Source of the DNA: Planctomycetaceae bacterium
GTDB taxonomy: Bacteria; Planctomycetota; Planctomycetia; Pirellulales; UBA1268
Direction of reading: 5' to 3'
DNA: 61,811 nt
Assembly (NCBI GenBank): GCA_005791575.1
Contig: SXWA01000004.1
Span: 1-61,811 of the forward strand
Part shown: in pieces, positions 22,317-31,466 of the stretch
Numbering within the stretch: position 1 is the first letter of the stretch
How the letters are laid out: each line of letters starts with the position of its first letter
Translations under genes and position numbers: made by a program
The notes under the pieces: model-generated
Databases searched by the model: none
The model's input: only the letters and a program-made list of their open reading frames with translations
What the model was told of the DNA's origin: nothing

Positions 22317-24076
22317 TCCTTCTCCGCGGAGTAGACCTTGATCTCCACGCGGCGGTTGAGGGCGTGGTTGTCGGGGTGGTCGTCGTCGGCCGGCCGGTCC
22401 CACCCGAGGCCATCGACGGCGAAGCGGTTGTCGTCGAGCTTGAACTTCTCGACGATCGCATCCTTCACCGCGCGCGCCCGCTCGAGCGACAGTTCCTTGA
22501 CCATCGCCGCCGGGACCGATCCCTTCATCGAGCCGTCGGTGTGGCCCTCGACGACGATCCGGGCGTTGCCGAACTGCTCGGCGAGCGCCGCCACTTCATC
22601 GACGACCAGATCGACGCGCGGATCGTAGGGTTCCTCCACGTCTTGGCCGTCGAGCCGCCGGATGACCTTCTTGCGGAGGTTGGCACTGTTGGGGAAGAAA
22701 TGGATGACGATGGTGTTGGTGAGGATCTCGTCGTTCTCGGCCCTGATCTCCGCGACCGTCTTCGGCACCAGCGTCGCGGCGTACTCGTCTTTCGTCTCCA
22801 GATACTTCGGCTCGAGCCCGAGTTTCTGGATCACGGAGAAGTCCATTACCTGATCGAACGGAACCGGGTTGTTCGCGATCGCCCCCACGCGCCGGTAAAG
22901 GTAGTAGGCCTGCTTCCAGATCCGCTCGAAATTGGCGGGATTGTTGCGGTTGATGAAGAACTGGTAGTTCTCGGCCCAGTTGGTCGAGTGGGCGTCGCCG
23001 AGCATCGAGAGGGCGTCGGCGGCGGGGATCGTGTAGCCATCGGCCATCAGTTGGGCGACACTCTTCTTCGCCTCCTCGCTCTTGAGATCGCCCATCGCGT
23101 CGAAGATGCCGCGCACGATGGCCTCGATCACGTCCGGATGATCCTTGGCGAAGTCGGCCCGGGCGAACCATACGTCGGCGATCAGGCGGTTGGCCGTCTG
23201 CGTGGTGACGAGCATCCGGTTGCCCTTCGCCTCGGCGAGGTTGTAGATGTCGGGGGCCCACGACACGCACCCGGCGATGCTCTTGTCGCGGTTGAACGCC
23301 GCCGCCGCCTCGAAGGCGGTCGTCACGTAGATCATCTCGACGTCGGCCGGCTGCAGGCCGCCCGCCACCAGCATGTTGAGAGCGAAGAACTGGCTCGGGG
23401 AGTTCTGGGCCATGACCAGTTTCTTGCCGGCGAGGTCCTTGACGGTCTTGATCGAATCGCGGACGACGATCCCGTCACCGCCGTTGGAAAAGTCCACCTG
23501 CTGGTAGACGCGCGGCATGATCCGCGAATCCTTGGCGAAGCTGTCGACGAACAGCGGCAGCATGTCGAGCGTCGCCCAACCGATGTGGACCTCGCCCGCC
23601 GCGTAGGCGTCGCGCATCTGCACCGGATCGTCGATGAGAACGAGTTCGACCTTGAACGGCTTGCCACCGGGCGCCTGCCAAACCTTGCCGGGCTTGAAGC
23701 CGCCGTTGGCGTGGATGATCGGGCTCCAGCCCGCCCAGACATTGAGGGCGAAGCGAACAGTGTCGTCGACCATCGGCTTGTAGCCGCTCACCCCCTTGAC
23801 CGGCGGCAGTTTCTCCGCCGGTTTGAAGGTGTATTCCTTCACGGTCGTGGGAACGGCGACGTCGGGAGCCTCGGTCATCGGTTCCTCGGCACCCCCCTCC
23901 CCTGCCCCACCACTCAGACCGCCGCCACCCGGCCCGCCACCGGCGACAGGGGCCGGCCGCTGAGGTTGGCCGGGGCGTTCCCCGAACATCCCCGCACGCC
24001 ATGCGGCCAGCGCGACCAGACCGAGAATCACCGCCCAGACAGCCAACCAGAACGGGGCCTTGGGTTCGCTCGCCAT
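22313..24076 (-). CDS. ABC substrate-binding protein fused to an OmpA-type peptidoglycan-binding domain
   Basis: 587 residues. The N-terminus is a membrane anchor (FWLAVWAVILGLVALAAW) followed by a Gly/Pro linker, not a lipoprotein signal. Residues about 100-420 are a NMT1/SsuA-like periplasmic binding fold (NVWAGWSPIIHANGGF, VHIGWATLDMLP, AGKKLVMAQNSPSQFF). The last about 140 residues are an OmpA C-terminal domain with the peptidoglycan-contacting pattern VVEGHTDGS, LSLERARAVKDAI and NRRVEIKV. So the binding protein is tethered both to the inner membrane and to the cell wall. Binding-protein/OmpA fusions are known but sparse. With PspA next door, a wall- or membrane-sensing role is a fair inference. 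Confidence 0.88.
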   Translation of the reverse strand: MASEPKAPFWLAVWAVILGLVALAAWRAGMFGERPGQPQRPAPVAGGGPGGGGLSGGAGEGGAEEPMTEAPDVAVPTTVKEYTFKPAEKLPPVKGVSGYKPMVDDTVRFALNVWAGWSPIIHANGGFKPGKVWQAPGGKPFKVELVLIDDPVQMRDAYAAGEVHIGWATLDMLPLFVDSFAKDSRIMPRVYQQVDFSNGGDGIVVRDSIKTVKDLAGKKLVMAQNSPSQFFALNMLVAGGLQPADVEMIYVTTAFEAAAAFNRDKSIAGCVSWAPDIYNLAEAKGNRMLVTTQTANRLIADVWFARADFAKDHPDVIEAIVRGIFDAMGDLKSEEAKKSVAQLMADGYTIPAADALSMLGDAHSTNWAENYQFFINRNNPANFERIWKQAYYLYRRVGAIANNPVPFDQVMDFSVIQKLGLEPKYLETKDEYAATLVPKTVAEIRAENDEILTNTIVIHFFPNSANLRKKVIRRLDGQDVEEPYDPRVDLVVDEVAALAEQFGNARIVVEGHTDGSMKGSVPAAMVKELSLERARAVKDAIVEKFKLDDNRFAVDGLGWDRPADDDHPDNHALNRRVEIKVYSAEKE

Positions 24077-24144
24077 CGTGTGCCTCGGAAACGTGGAAGG
24101 GGATCGGGCCGGTGCCTGACACCGTACCGGCGGGTCGGTGCAGT

Positions 24145-24450
24145 TCAGCCGCGGAACTTCGTCTGTGGCCGGGCCCGGCCCGCCATGTGGAGCATGTTCA
24201 TCAGATCGTAGGCGGTGACCTCACAGAGCAACTCGGTCACCTTGTCGTGCGCCTCGGGGGAAAGCATCGGCTCCACTTCCTTCATCAGGGTCACCAGCCG
24301 CCGCTCCTGCGCCTCGAGCTCGCCGGAATCGACCCGACCATCGGCGACCGCATCGACGAAGGAATCGAGCTTGCGGGCGTACTCCTGGAGAAGCGGCGAC
24401 TCGCTGGAGGGGTCGAACCACGGGGTCTTGGGGGCGTGTGCCTTGGCCAT
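24145..24450 (-). CDS. Small helical protein of the PspA/ABC cluster
   Basis: 101 residues, soluble and mostly helical (LLQEYARKLDSFVDAVADGR, LEAQERRLVTLMKEVEPML), with no known domain. The segment VDSGELEAQERRLV is EF-hand-like in spacing but lacks a full set of loop acids, so calcium binding is not claimed. The start ATG at 24450 gives MAKAHAPKTPW; an earlier in-frame start exists at 24519. It lies between the AAA+ ATPase and the substrate-binding gene on the same strand and is probably an operon member; the unknown partner role is inferred from position only. Confidence 0.65.
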   Translation of the reverse strand: MAKAHAPKTPWFDPSSESPLLQEYARKLDSFVDAVADGRVDSGELEAQERRLVTLMKEVEPMLSPEAHDKVTELLCEVTAYDLMNMLHMAGRARPQTKFRG

Positions 24451-24531
24451 GGGGGAACTCCTGGGAATGGTGGAGGGATTCGTGGGGAACGGCGCCGACC
24501 GGCTGCCTGCCGGGGCCATGTCGGTTGCGGG

Positions 24532-26523
24532 TCAGGATCCCGCCATCAAACGCAGTTCGGCCATCCGCTCCTGCAGCGTCGCCCGGCCGCCAGCCTTGCT
24601 GATGGCTTCGCGCCAGCGATCGGGGAGGAACCGCTTCTCGGTGCACTCGAGGACAGCGGCGATCTCCTGGGCTTCCTTCTCCAGGCCCTGTGCCGAAGGG
24701 AGGAAATCGTCGATCGCCGCCTGCAGGTCGGTCACCGCGATCTCGTCGGTCGTCGGGACCGGGCGGCCGGCATCAGCCTCGGCCGCGGCGCGCTCGAGCC
24801 CCTTGCGCCGGGCGGTGAGGACGATGCTCTCGATGTCGGCGCCGGAGAGCCCCAGTTCCAGATCGACCGGACCGGGGAGGCCGGGAGCGAGCCGCACGTG
24901 GCACTTGCGTGCCATCGCCTGGAACATCGCCTCCATCTCCGCCTGGTCGTGCGGATAGAAGAGGGGGATGTGCACCTCCGCGCGCCCCTGCCGCTTGAGG
25001 TCGATCGGGAGCAGATCGGGCCGGCTGGTGAGCAGCATCCAGACGATCTTGCCACGGTATCTCGTGTCGCCCATCTGGCGGGCGATCATCGAGAACACGC
25101 GGGCCGACGTGCCGGAATCACCGTCAGACTGCCGGTTCCCCAGGGCTGCATCCGCCTCGTCGATGATCACCACCACCGGCCCGAGGCTGCGCAGCACCCC
25201 GAGGGCGTGCTCGAGGTTGCCCTCGGTCTCGCCGACGTATTTGCTGCGGAAATTCTTCAGCACCGCGCAGGGGATGCCCACGCTGCCCGCATAACACTCG
25301 GCGATGAAACTCTTGCCGGTGCCGACGGGACCGCAGATCAGGTAGCCCATCGGTGCGCTCTCGAGTTGGCCGCGACGGATCGCGCGGGCGTCGGTCTCGA
25401 GACGCTGCTTGGCCGCCTCATGACCGGCGACATTGTCGAGCGTGAGCCGGGGCTGGATGAACTCGATGAGCCCGCGGCACGACCTTTCGATGAGATCCTT
25501 CTTCTTGGCGGCGAACTCCGGGCCATCAGGGGGCGAGCCCTCGCGGGCCGAGAGGGTGAGGATCGCGCGGATGCTCTCCAGCGTGAGCCCCGCCGACAGG
25601 GTCGCCATCCGCTCGACCGCCGGCAGATCGCCGGCCGGCACACCGACGCTCCGCGCCGTGGCCATGGCAAACCGCTCGCGCTCGGCCGGCGCGGGCAGCG
25701 GCACCTCGATCGCGGTCACGGCGGGGCTGGTCACGAGCCGCGAGTGGACCTCCGCCATGGCATCGGCGAGGAGCACGATCGCCACGTTCACCCGGCGCAA
25801 CAATGGGTTCGACGCCCAGCCCACCAGCCGTACCAGCCGCCCCGCCGTGCCCCGCGAGGCGGATGCGGTGTCGCCATCCGGCACCAAGTACTGGGCATGG
25901 TCGAGCAGGACCGCGATTTTCTTTCGCTGCTCCGGCGGGTCGGTGAGGTTCCGCTCCAGGAGCGCGTCGATGGAGGCCAGCGCCGCATCCGGCTCCCGGG
26001 GCCACCCCGCGGCGTTGCCGAGCCGCTCGGAGAGCCACTGGACCATCGTCCGCAGACGATTGGCATCCGACCCCGCCAACGGCCGCAACCCCTTCCCCAC
26101 GTCGTAGGCCAAGACGACGTCCCAACTGCCGAAGACTTCGCGCGCGAGGAACTCTGGCACGGTGCCATACCCGACCATCCCGTCGGCGGCCCCCGCCGGT
26201 CCACCGGCCGTACCGACCGCGCTGGCGGACTGCCCTGTCCCCGGGGGCGCCAGGGGCACGAGATCACGGACGTTGCCATGGAGCAGGAACACGCAACTCG
26301 TGCCGGAGAGGTAGGCATCGCCCAGGCGCTCGGCCCAGGCCGGGCACCAGTCGGGCAGGGCTCCACCCGTCCGCGACCCGCTCCCCGTGCCGACGCCGGC
26401 TTTCACGCCATTGCCTGTCGGACGGTTGGCGTCACCGTGCGGGGCGACGGGGGCGACGCCCGGCTCCGGCCTGTTCGCCGTCGACTGAGCTGCCGATGAC
26501 TGACTCGGGGAATCCTGGCTCAC
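24532..26523 (-). CDS. AAA+ ATPase (CDC48/FtsH-like core) of the PspA/ABC cluster
   Basis: 663 residues with a GTG start. Residues 1-60 are low complexity. Residues about 60-340 form a degenerate first ATPase-like region (VFLLHGNVRDLVPL, KKIAVLLDHAQYLV) without a Walker A. Residues about 360-560 are a full AAA+ domain: Walker A GPVGTGKS (398-405), Walker B VVVIIDEADA with Asp455-Glu456, and sensor-type LLTSRPD. It lacks the GAFTGA loop of sigma-54 activators, so it is not PspF. The likely role is remodelling of a partner, plausibly PspA polymers, given that pspA is 107 bp upstream on the same strand. That link is inference. Confidence 0.85.
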   Translation of the reverse strand: MSQDSPSQSSAAQSTANRPEPGVAPVAPHGDANRPTGNGVKAGVGTGSGSRTGGALPDWCPAWAERLGDAYLSGTSCVFLLHGNVRDLVPLAPPGTGQSASAVGTAGGPAGAADGMVGYGTVPEFLAREVFGSWDVVLAYDVGKGLRPLAGSDANRLRTMVQWLSERLGNAAGWPREPDAALASIDALLERNLTDPPEQRKKIAVLLDHAQYLVPDGDTASASRGTAGRLVRLVGWASNPLLRRVNVAIVLLADAMAEVHSRLVTSPAVTAIEVPLPAPAERERFAMATARSVGVPAGDLPAVERMATLSAGLTLESIRAILTLSAREGSPPDGPEFAAKKKDLIERSCRGLIEFIQPRLTLDNVAGHEAAKQRLETDARAIRRGQLESAPMGYLICGPVGTGKSFIAECYAGSVGIPCAVLKNFRSKYVGETEGNLEHALGVLRSLGPVVVIIDEADAALGNRQSDGDSGTSARVFSMIARQMGDTRYRGKIVWMLLTSRPDLLPIDLKRQGRAEVHIPLFYPHDQAEMEAMFQAMARKCHVRLAPGLPGPVDLELGLSGADIESIVLTARRKGLERAAAEADAGRPVPTTDEIAVTDLQAAIDDFLPSAQGLEKEAQEIAAVLECTEKRFLPDRWREAISKAGGRATLQERMAELRLMAGS

Positions 26524-26630
26524 GACCGCCTCGGCGCAAGGAAGGGGAAACGATGGTGCCGGGCTGCCCCCGGCGCTCCGGAAGAGGATGCCGTCATGAA
26601 TGCCTCATGGCGGCGCACCAGACCGCGACC

Positions 26631-27380
26631 TCAACCGGAGATCTGCCGGATCCGGTCGGAGCCGAGATGCTTCTCGTCGTCGGTCACACCGGAGGTCTCC
26701 GGCGTCACCATCCCCATCTCGCGCTCGAAATCACGCAGGGCAGCATCGGCCATCTGGGCCTCCACGCGCTGCTCGTCCTTGATTTTGTCGAGCCCATCAC
26801 CAGAGAGGTCGGCCGCCACTCGCACCTTGGCGCGGTTGAGGCCGATTTTGTCCTGGATCACGTCTTCGATCTGGCCGAAATCCGTCGTTACGTCGAACTT
26901 GAAGCTCGTCGCCAACTTGGCCAATTCGGCCTCGGCACGCGACATCTTCAGGTCGGCGTCGTACTTCTGGATCTTGTGCTTCAGCTCCGCGAGCTTCTTG
27001 GTGGCGTGCTTGACCTTGGTGACATTGTTGCCGTAGGCGGTCTCGTGGAGCTTGAGCTGGGCCTCGTTCTCTGCCATGTCCTTCTTGGCGCTCTGGAGCT
27101 CCAGGGCGAACCGCGCCGCGGTCTCCCGCTCGCCGACCTGAAGGTAGGCCTTCACCTGCGCCTCGAGCTTCGCGACATGCTGTCGATCACCCTCGACCTG
27201 CCGCATGACGCGTTCGACGAGGGCCCGGTACTGCTCGAGCCCCTCGCGCCCCTCCTTCATCTGCTCGACCGCCTTGTCGTATTCGTACTGGAGCTGGGCG
27301 ATCGGATCGGCCGTCCAGAAATAATTGGCGATCTTGTTCATCTGGGCCGCGAGGGCCTTCCACAGCTTGCCGATGATCAT
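26631..27380 (-). CDS. pspA: Phage-shock protein A / IM30 family protein
   Basis: 249 residues, nearly all coiled-coil helix. PspA/Vipp1 proteins are bacterial ESCRT-III relatives that polymerise on damaged inner membrane. The N-terminal amphipathic helix (MIIGKLWKALAAQMNKIANY) is the membrane-contact helix, followed by long heptad segments (GREGLEQYRALVERVMRQVE, KKLAELKHKIQKYDADLK). The ATG at 27380 gives this helix; the upstream frame is unrelated. It is first in a seven-gene minus-strand run (27380 to 19577). No PspF/PspBC partners are seen, so regulation differs from E. coli. Confidence 0.88.
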   Translation of the reverse strand: MIIGKLWKALAAQMNKIANYFWTADPIAQLQYEYDKAVEQMKEGREGLEQYRALVERVMRQVEGDRQHVAKLEAQVKAYLQVGERETAARFALELQSAKKDMAENEAQLKLHETAYGNNVTKVKHATKKLAELKHKIQKYDADLKMSRAEAELAKLATSFKFDVTTDFGQIEDVIQDKIGLNRAKVRVAADLSGDGLDKIKDEQRVEAQMADAALRDFEREMGMVTPETSGVTDDEKHLGSDRIRQISG

Positions 27381-27642
27381 CGGACCACCTCCAGGAAACA
27401 CGGTCGGGGGCGCGCAAGTCCCACGCAAAACATTCGTCTTACCCCCCTGATGCCAGACCGTCAAACACCCCGCGTGACCGCTCCAAGCCTCACGATCATC
27501 GCCAGCGCCGGCGGCCGGAAAGCCGCGGACTCTCCCCGGATGCGCCGGAGGCCACCGTGCCGGCGCTGCCAACGTGCTTCGGATCCGCGGCGCGGGGAGT
27601 GGCCGCAGCCCCCGGCACGCCACCATTCCGGAGCCCCTCCCG

Positions 27643-28911
27643 TCAGGGAGTCACGACCACGCCGGGATGGGCCGCGCGGAACGCCGCCCGGGCATCACCG
27701 TCGATCGGTGTGAAACTGACGTCGAGGGCGCGTAGCGCCGGAAGCCGCCCCACCGCCTCGAGGCCCGTTGCCGAGATCTTCGTGTTGGCGAGGTCGAGCG
27801 TGGCGAGCTTGCCGAGCCCCGCGAGGCGGGCAAGGCCGGCATCCGTCACGCGGGTGTTGCGCAGCACCAGCTTCGTGAGCGCACCGAGCCTGCCGACCGT
27901 CTCGAGCCCCTTGTCACCAACCTTCGTGTCCCAGAGGTCGAGGTCGGCGAGCTTGGCGAGGTCGCCGAGGTGGGCCACCCCCGCATCGCCCACACCGGTC
28001 TCCGCCAGGTCGAGGAGCACCAGGTTGGTGAGGCCGGCGACGTGCGCGAGCGCCGCATCGTCGATCAATGTCCCGCGCAGCTCCAGTCGCTTGAGCTTGC
28101 TCAGCCCCTTGAGGTGCGCGAGGCCGTCGGCACCGATGAACGTGCGCATGACGTTGATCTCGTCGATGTCGGTCTTGCCGGCGAATGGTGCCAGCCCCGC
28201 ATCGGTGATCTGGCCATCTTCGGCGGCGAAGCCCCGCAGCTTCGGCAACCGGGCGATCGCCGCCAGGCCGCGGTCGGTGACCCCGGGGCAACGGAGCTTC
28301 ACCCGTTCGAGACTCGCCATCCCCGCCACGTGCTCGAGCCCCGCATCCCCGACCAGCGAGCAGCCCCGGAGATCGAGCACCCGCAGCTTCGTCAGCGGCG
28401 CCAGATGGGCGAGCCCCGCGTCGGTGAAGTTGTTGTAGAGCAGCACCAGCTGCTGCAGCCCGGTCATCGTCGCCACGGTCTCGAGCGCGGCGTCGGAGAG
28501 GTTGGAACTGCGACGCAGATTGAGCACCTTGAGGTTCCGCAGTTTGGCGAGCGCGCGGATCCCGGCGTCGGTGACGTCGGTGTTCTCGAGGACCAACTGC
28601 TGCAGCCCTTCCAGCGACGCCAGGGCCGGCATCCCCCCGTCACCGATCTCCGCCCCCCAGACCTCGAGCGACTCCAGCGCCGGCAACTGCCGCAAAAGCA
28701 CCAGGTCGGCATCGGTGGCGGGCCGGTTGGCGAGGTCGACCTGGGTGACCCGTCCATCGGCGCCGTATTCCACGGTGCCGCCACGGGCCTTGACCATCTT
28801 CACCGCGGCAGTCTCGGCAGGGAGCGGCTCGAGTGCCCAGGCCGATCCAACCCGGCCGAACACCGTCAGTGCGACCGCAAGCACCCCACCCCAACCCACG
28901 ATGCACTTCAT
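27643..28911 (-). CDS. Exported leucine-rich-repeat protein
   Basis: 422 residues: signal peptide (MKCIVGWGGVLAVALTVFG, cleavage near SAWA), then a chain of about 14 leucine-rich repeats of 24 residues in the cysteine-free RI-like/planctomycete style (VTDAGLARLAGLGKLATLDL is a typical unit). The repeats give a curved binding surface; no enzymatic domain. Such proteins are expanded in planctomycetes, with unknown partners. The next gene upstream, an oxidoreductase on the same strand, ends 46 bp before this start, so they may share a transcript. Confidence 0.85.
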   Translation of the reverse strand: MKCIVGWGGVLAVALTVFGRVGSAWALEPLPAETAAVKMVKARGGTVEYGADGRVTQVDLANRPATDADLVLLRQLPALESLEVWGAEIGDGGMPALASLEGLQQLVLENTDVTDAGIRALAKLRNLKVLNLRRSSNLSDAALETVATMTGLQQLVLLYNNFTDAGLAHLAPLTKLRVLDLRGCSLVGDAGLEHVAGMASLERVKLRCPGVTDRGLAAIARLPKLRGFAAEDGQITDAGLAPFAGKTDIDEINVMRTFIGADGLAHLKGLSKLKRLELRGTLIDDAALAHVAGLTNLVLLDLAETGVGDAGVAHLGDLAKLADLDLWDTKVGDKGLETVGRLGALTKLVLRNTRVTDAGLARLAGLGKLATLDLANTKISATGLEAVGRLPALRALDVSFTPIDGDARAAFRAAHPGVVVTP

Positions 28912-28957
28912 GCTCGACTCCTCGACCGACCGATCGCCTCTGGACACGCCGCGCGGC

Positions 28958-30373
28958 TCAGGCCTTCCAGCCGTCCCGGGCGGTCGGGCGGATGATCGAC
29001 TCGACCTCGGGCGCGTTCTTGGCGAGGAGCTTCACCGGATCCCACTCGATCTTCTTGCCCATCGTGTCTGGCGTCTCGGCGGCCCACACGGCAAGGTTGC
29101 CGAGGAGAATCGTCTCAGTCAGCGGACCGGAGTAGTCCGGGAAGTTGGACATCGGCTGCGGACCACCCTTGATGGCGTTGACCCACTCGATGAAGTGACC
29201 GGGCGACGGGGTGAACTCGGCGTCGGCGGGCGTGGTGCCGCTCTTCAGCTTGAAGCCCTTCTCGCAGTAGTCGCCGGGAGCATAGAGGGTGTCCTTCTCG
29301 CCGATGCAGAGGATGCCGCTCGAGGCCGTCTTGAAGGGCTGCGACTCCTCCTTGCCGTCGGCATCCTTCTTCACCTCGCCGGGGAAACCGGCGAACAGCC
29401 CCACGTCCGGCAGCTTGCCGCCGTCATACCACTTGACCTTCAACCCCGTCCGCTGCCCGATGGCGGGAAAGTCGAAGTCGATGATCGACCACTTGGGATA
29501 GGTCTCCTTGTTGTGCCCGCTGGTCAGAGCCTGGACGCTGGCGGGATCACGGAGATTGAGGGCCATGAACGGCATGTTGAAGGTGTGACAGGCCATGTCG
29601 CCGAGGGCCCCGGTGCCGAAGTCCCAGAAGCCGCGCCAGCTGAAGGGGTGATAGCCGGTGCCGTAGGGCCGGACCGGCGCCGGGCCGAGCCACAGGTTCC
29701 AATCGAGGTTCGGCGGTACCGCCGCCTCTTCGGGCCGCCCACCACCCTGCGGCCACACCGGCCGGTTGGTCCAGACGTGCAGTTCCTTGACCGCGCCCAG
29801 CCCGCCCGACTTGATGAATGCCGCCGCCTTCCGCAGCGAATTCTCGGCGGTGCCCTGATTGCCCATCTGCGTGGCGAGCTTCTTGGCGCGGGCCAGTTCG
29901 CCCATCAGCCGGGCCTCGGAGATCGCCCGGGTGAGGGGCTTCTGGCAGAAGCAGTGTTTGCCCATGCCCAACGCCATCATCGCGGCGGCGAAGTGGGTGT
30001 GGTCCGGCGTGCTGACGGTGACGGCATCGACTTCCTTGCCCATCTCTTCGAGCATCTTCCGGTAGTCCTGGAAGGTCTTCGCCCCCTCGAAGGCCTTCTC
30101 GCCACGCTTGAGTTGGTTGGAATCGACGTCAGCGACGGCCACGACCTTGCCGTTGCGGCCGGCGTCGGCCGAGTCGCTCTGCCCCTTGCCACCGATGCCG
30201 ATGCAGGCGAAGCGGATCTCGGAGTTGGCACTCGTGGCCGGCTTGTCCTCGGCCCGCACCTCGGGGGCGATCCACACGCCACCGGCGATGCCGGCGATCG
30301 ACCCGGCACCAGCGGCACCGACGGCGAGGAAGTCGCGGCGGGAGGTGTTGGAGGGGGAGCGACGCGTGGCCAT
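28958..30373 (-). CDS. Tat-exported Gfo/Idh/MocA-family oxidoreductase
   Basis: 471 residues. The N-terminus has a twin-arginine signal (SNTSRRDFLAVGAAGAGS), so the protein is folded with its cofactor and then exported. It is a two-domain NAD(P)-dependent sugar oxidoreductase: dinucleotide-binding region FACIGIGGKGQSDSADAG, then the EKP-like motif in CFCQKPLTR with the conserved lysine, and a C-terminal beta-sheet substrate domain. This exported subgroup is hugely expanded in planctomycetes and acts on polysaccharide-derived sugars, but the particular substrate is unknown. The 445 bp upstream to the tRNA contain only short repeats. Confidence 0.9.
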   Translation of the reverse strand: MATRRSPSNTSRRDFLAVGAAGAGSIAGIAGGVWIAPEVRAEDKPATSANSEIRFACIGIGGKGQSDSADAGRNGKVVAVADVDSNQLKRGEKAFEGAKTFQDYRKMLEEMGKEVDAVTVSTPDHTHFAAAMMALGMGKHCFCQKPLTRAISEARLMGELARAKKLATQMGNQGTAENSLRKAAAFIKSGGLGAVKELHVWTNRPVWPQGGGRPEEAAVPPNLDWNLWLGPAPVRPYGTGYHPFSWRGFWDFGTGALGDMACHTFNMPFMALNLRDPASVQALTSGHNKETYPKWSIIDFDFPAIGQRTGLKVKWYDGGKLPDVGLFAGFPGEVKKDADGKEESQPFKTASSGILCIGEKDTLYAPGDYCEKGFKLKSGTTPADAEFTPSPGHFIEWVNAIKGGPQPMSNFPDYSGPLTETILLGNLAVWAAETPDTMGKKIEWDPVKLLAKNAPEVESIIRPTARDGWKA

Positions 30374-30676
30374 GGAGGGATCTCCTGTGGGCGGGGCGGA
30401 AGGCCCCGGTCTCGTGGGGATGGAGGATCGGCGACGGGAAGCGTTCGGGAAAAGATGGCGATCAGGGATCGGACACGACCATCGGCGGGAATGACCTGAC
30501 CTGCGGAGGGCTCACACGCGCACCCACCCGGTTTCGGGACGACGTCGGGATGGACACCGCAGCGCCTCCAGCCGATCACCGAGCGGTGGATCATGATCAC
30601 CACCCCACAGGCGAGAGAATAGCCTCGGAGAAACGGCCGCCGCAACGGGCGGCCGGGCATTGATCCTGCGATTGAT

Positions 30677-30721
30677 CCTGCCGGGGACGTGCCTGCCGGG
30701 GACATGCCTGCCGGGGACATG
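30677..30721 (+). repeat. Three tandem 15-bp units in the 445-bp gap before tRNA-His
   Basis: CCTGCCGGGGACGTG (30677-30691) followed by two copies of CCTGCCGGGGACATG (30692-30706 and 30707-30721). The rest of the 30374-30819 gap, upstream of the oxidoreductase and next to tRNA-His, holds no recognisable gene. The unit length is a multiple of three, but no coding frame is convincing. Confidence 0.8.
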
Positions 30722-30819
30722 GCACGCGCATCTCATCCCCGGATACCGGCCATCCCGGCATGCCGCCGACACCGGGATGCCGGACCGGCGACTCCGCAGA
30801 GAAGACTCCCCCATCAAAG

Positions 30820-30894
30820 GGTGGCTGACGGGACTCGAACCCGCGACCCCTAGAATCACAATCTAGTGCTCTAACCAACTGAGCTACAGCCACC
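30820..30894 (-). tRNA. tRNA-His (anticodon GTG)
   Basis: Read on the minus strand the sequence folds as a cloverleaf: acceptor GTGGCTG/CAGCCAC with the extra G at position -1 opposite C73, which is unique to tRNA-His; D arm GCTCAGTTGGTTAGAGC; anticodon stem CTAGA/TCTAG around loop TTGTGAT; T arm GCGGGTTCGAGTCCCGT. The 3' CCA is not encoded. Confidence 0.95.
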
Positions 30895-30990
30895 GTCTCG
30901 ACACCGCAGAACGGCAGGATTTTAGCAGGTTTCCCACTCCGGCGGCGCCGCTGGGATTATCCCGCGAAAAAAGCGTTTTCCAACCGCCCC

Positions 30991-31449
30991 TCACTCGCGC
31001 CGACGGGAATCGATCGGGATCGTGACCGGCCCGTCGTTGACCAGGCGGACCTGCATGTCGGCCCCGAAACGCCCACGGGGAACCGGCCTTTCGAGCTGCG
31101 CTTCCAGCGCGGCCAGGAACCGTTCGTAGAGCGGCACCGCCTCCTCGGGTCGGGCGGCGCCGAGGAAGCTCGGCCGGTTGCCCCGGGCGGTGCTGGCATG
31201 GAGCGTGAATTGGCTGACCACCAGCACGCCGCCACCGGTGTCGGTGACCGCACGGTTCATCAGCCCGGCGTCGTCGGGGAAGATCCGCAGCCGGGCGATC
31301 TTCCCGGCCAGCCACCCGACGTCGTCGTCGGTGTCGCCGGTCTCCACCCCGACGAGAACGAGCAATCCGGGACCGATCGCGGCGACGACCAGACCGTCGA
31401 TCACCACCGCGGCCTCACGCACCCGCTGGATCACCGCGCGCACCGTCAC
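30991..31449 (-). CDS. dtd: D-aminoacyl-tRNA deacylase
   Basis: 152 residues, GTG start. It removes D-amino acids wrongly attached to tRNA, in the cytosol. Family motifs are present: [15 protein letters not shown] at the N-terminus, SQFTLHAS (usually SQFTLYAD) and [11 protein letters not shown] (the Gly-Pro motif that rejects L-amino acids). Length is standard for the family. It is 17 bp downstream of the rarA stop on the same strand, so the two may be co-transcribed. Confidence 0.92.
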   Translation of the reverse strand: MTVRAVIQRVREAAVVIDGLVVAAIGPGLLVLVGVETGDTDDDVGWLAGKIARLRIFPDDAGLMNRAVTDTGGGVLVVSQFTLHASTARGNRPSFLGAARPEEAVPLYERFLAALEAQLERPVPRGRFGADMQVRLVNDGPVTIPIDSRRRE

Positions 31450-31466
31450 CTCCCCGTGGTCATGCC

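Noticed and set aside
22295..24211. 638-codon frame antisense to the SBP-OmpA gene
   Set aside because: Antisense shadow without any motif.
24532..26523. AAA+ gene as PspF activator
   Set aside because: No sigma-54 interaction loop and no helix-turn-helix end.
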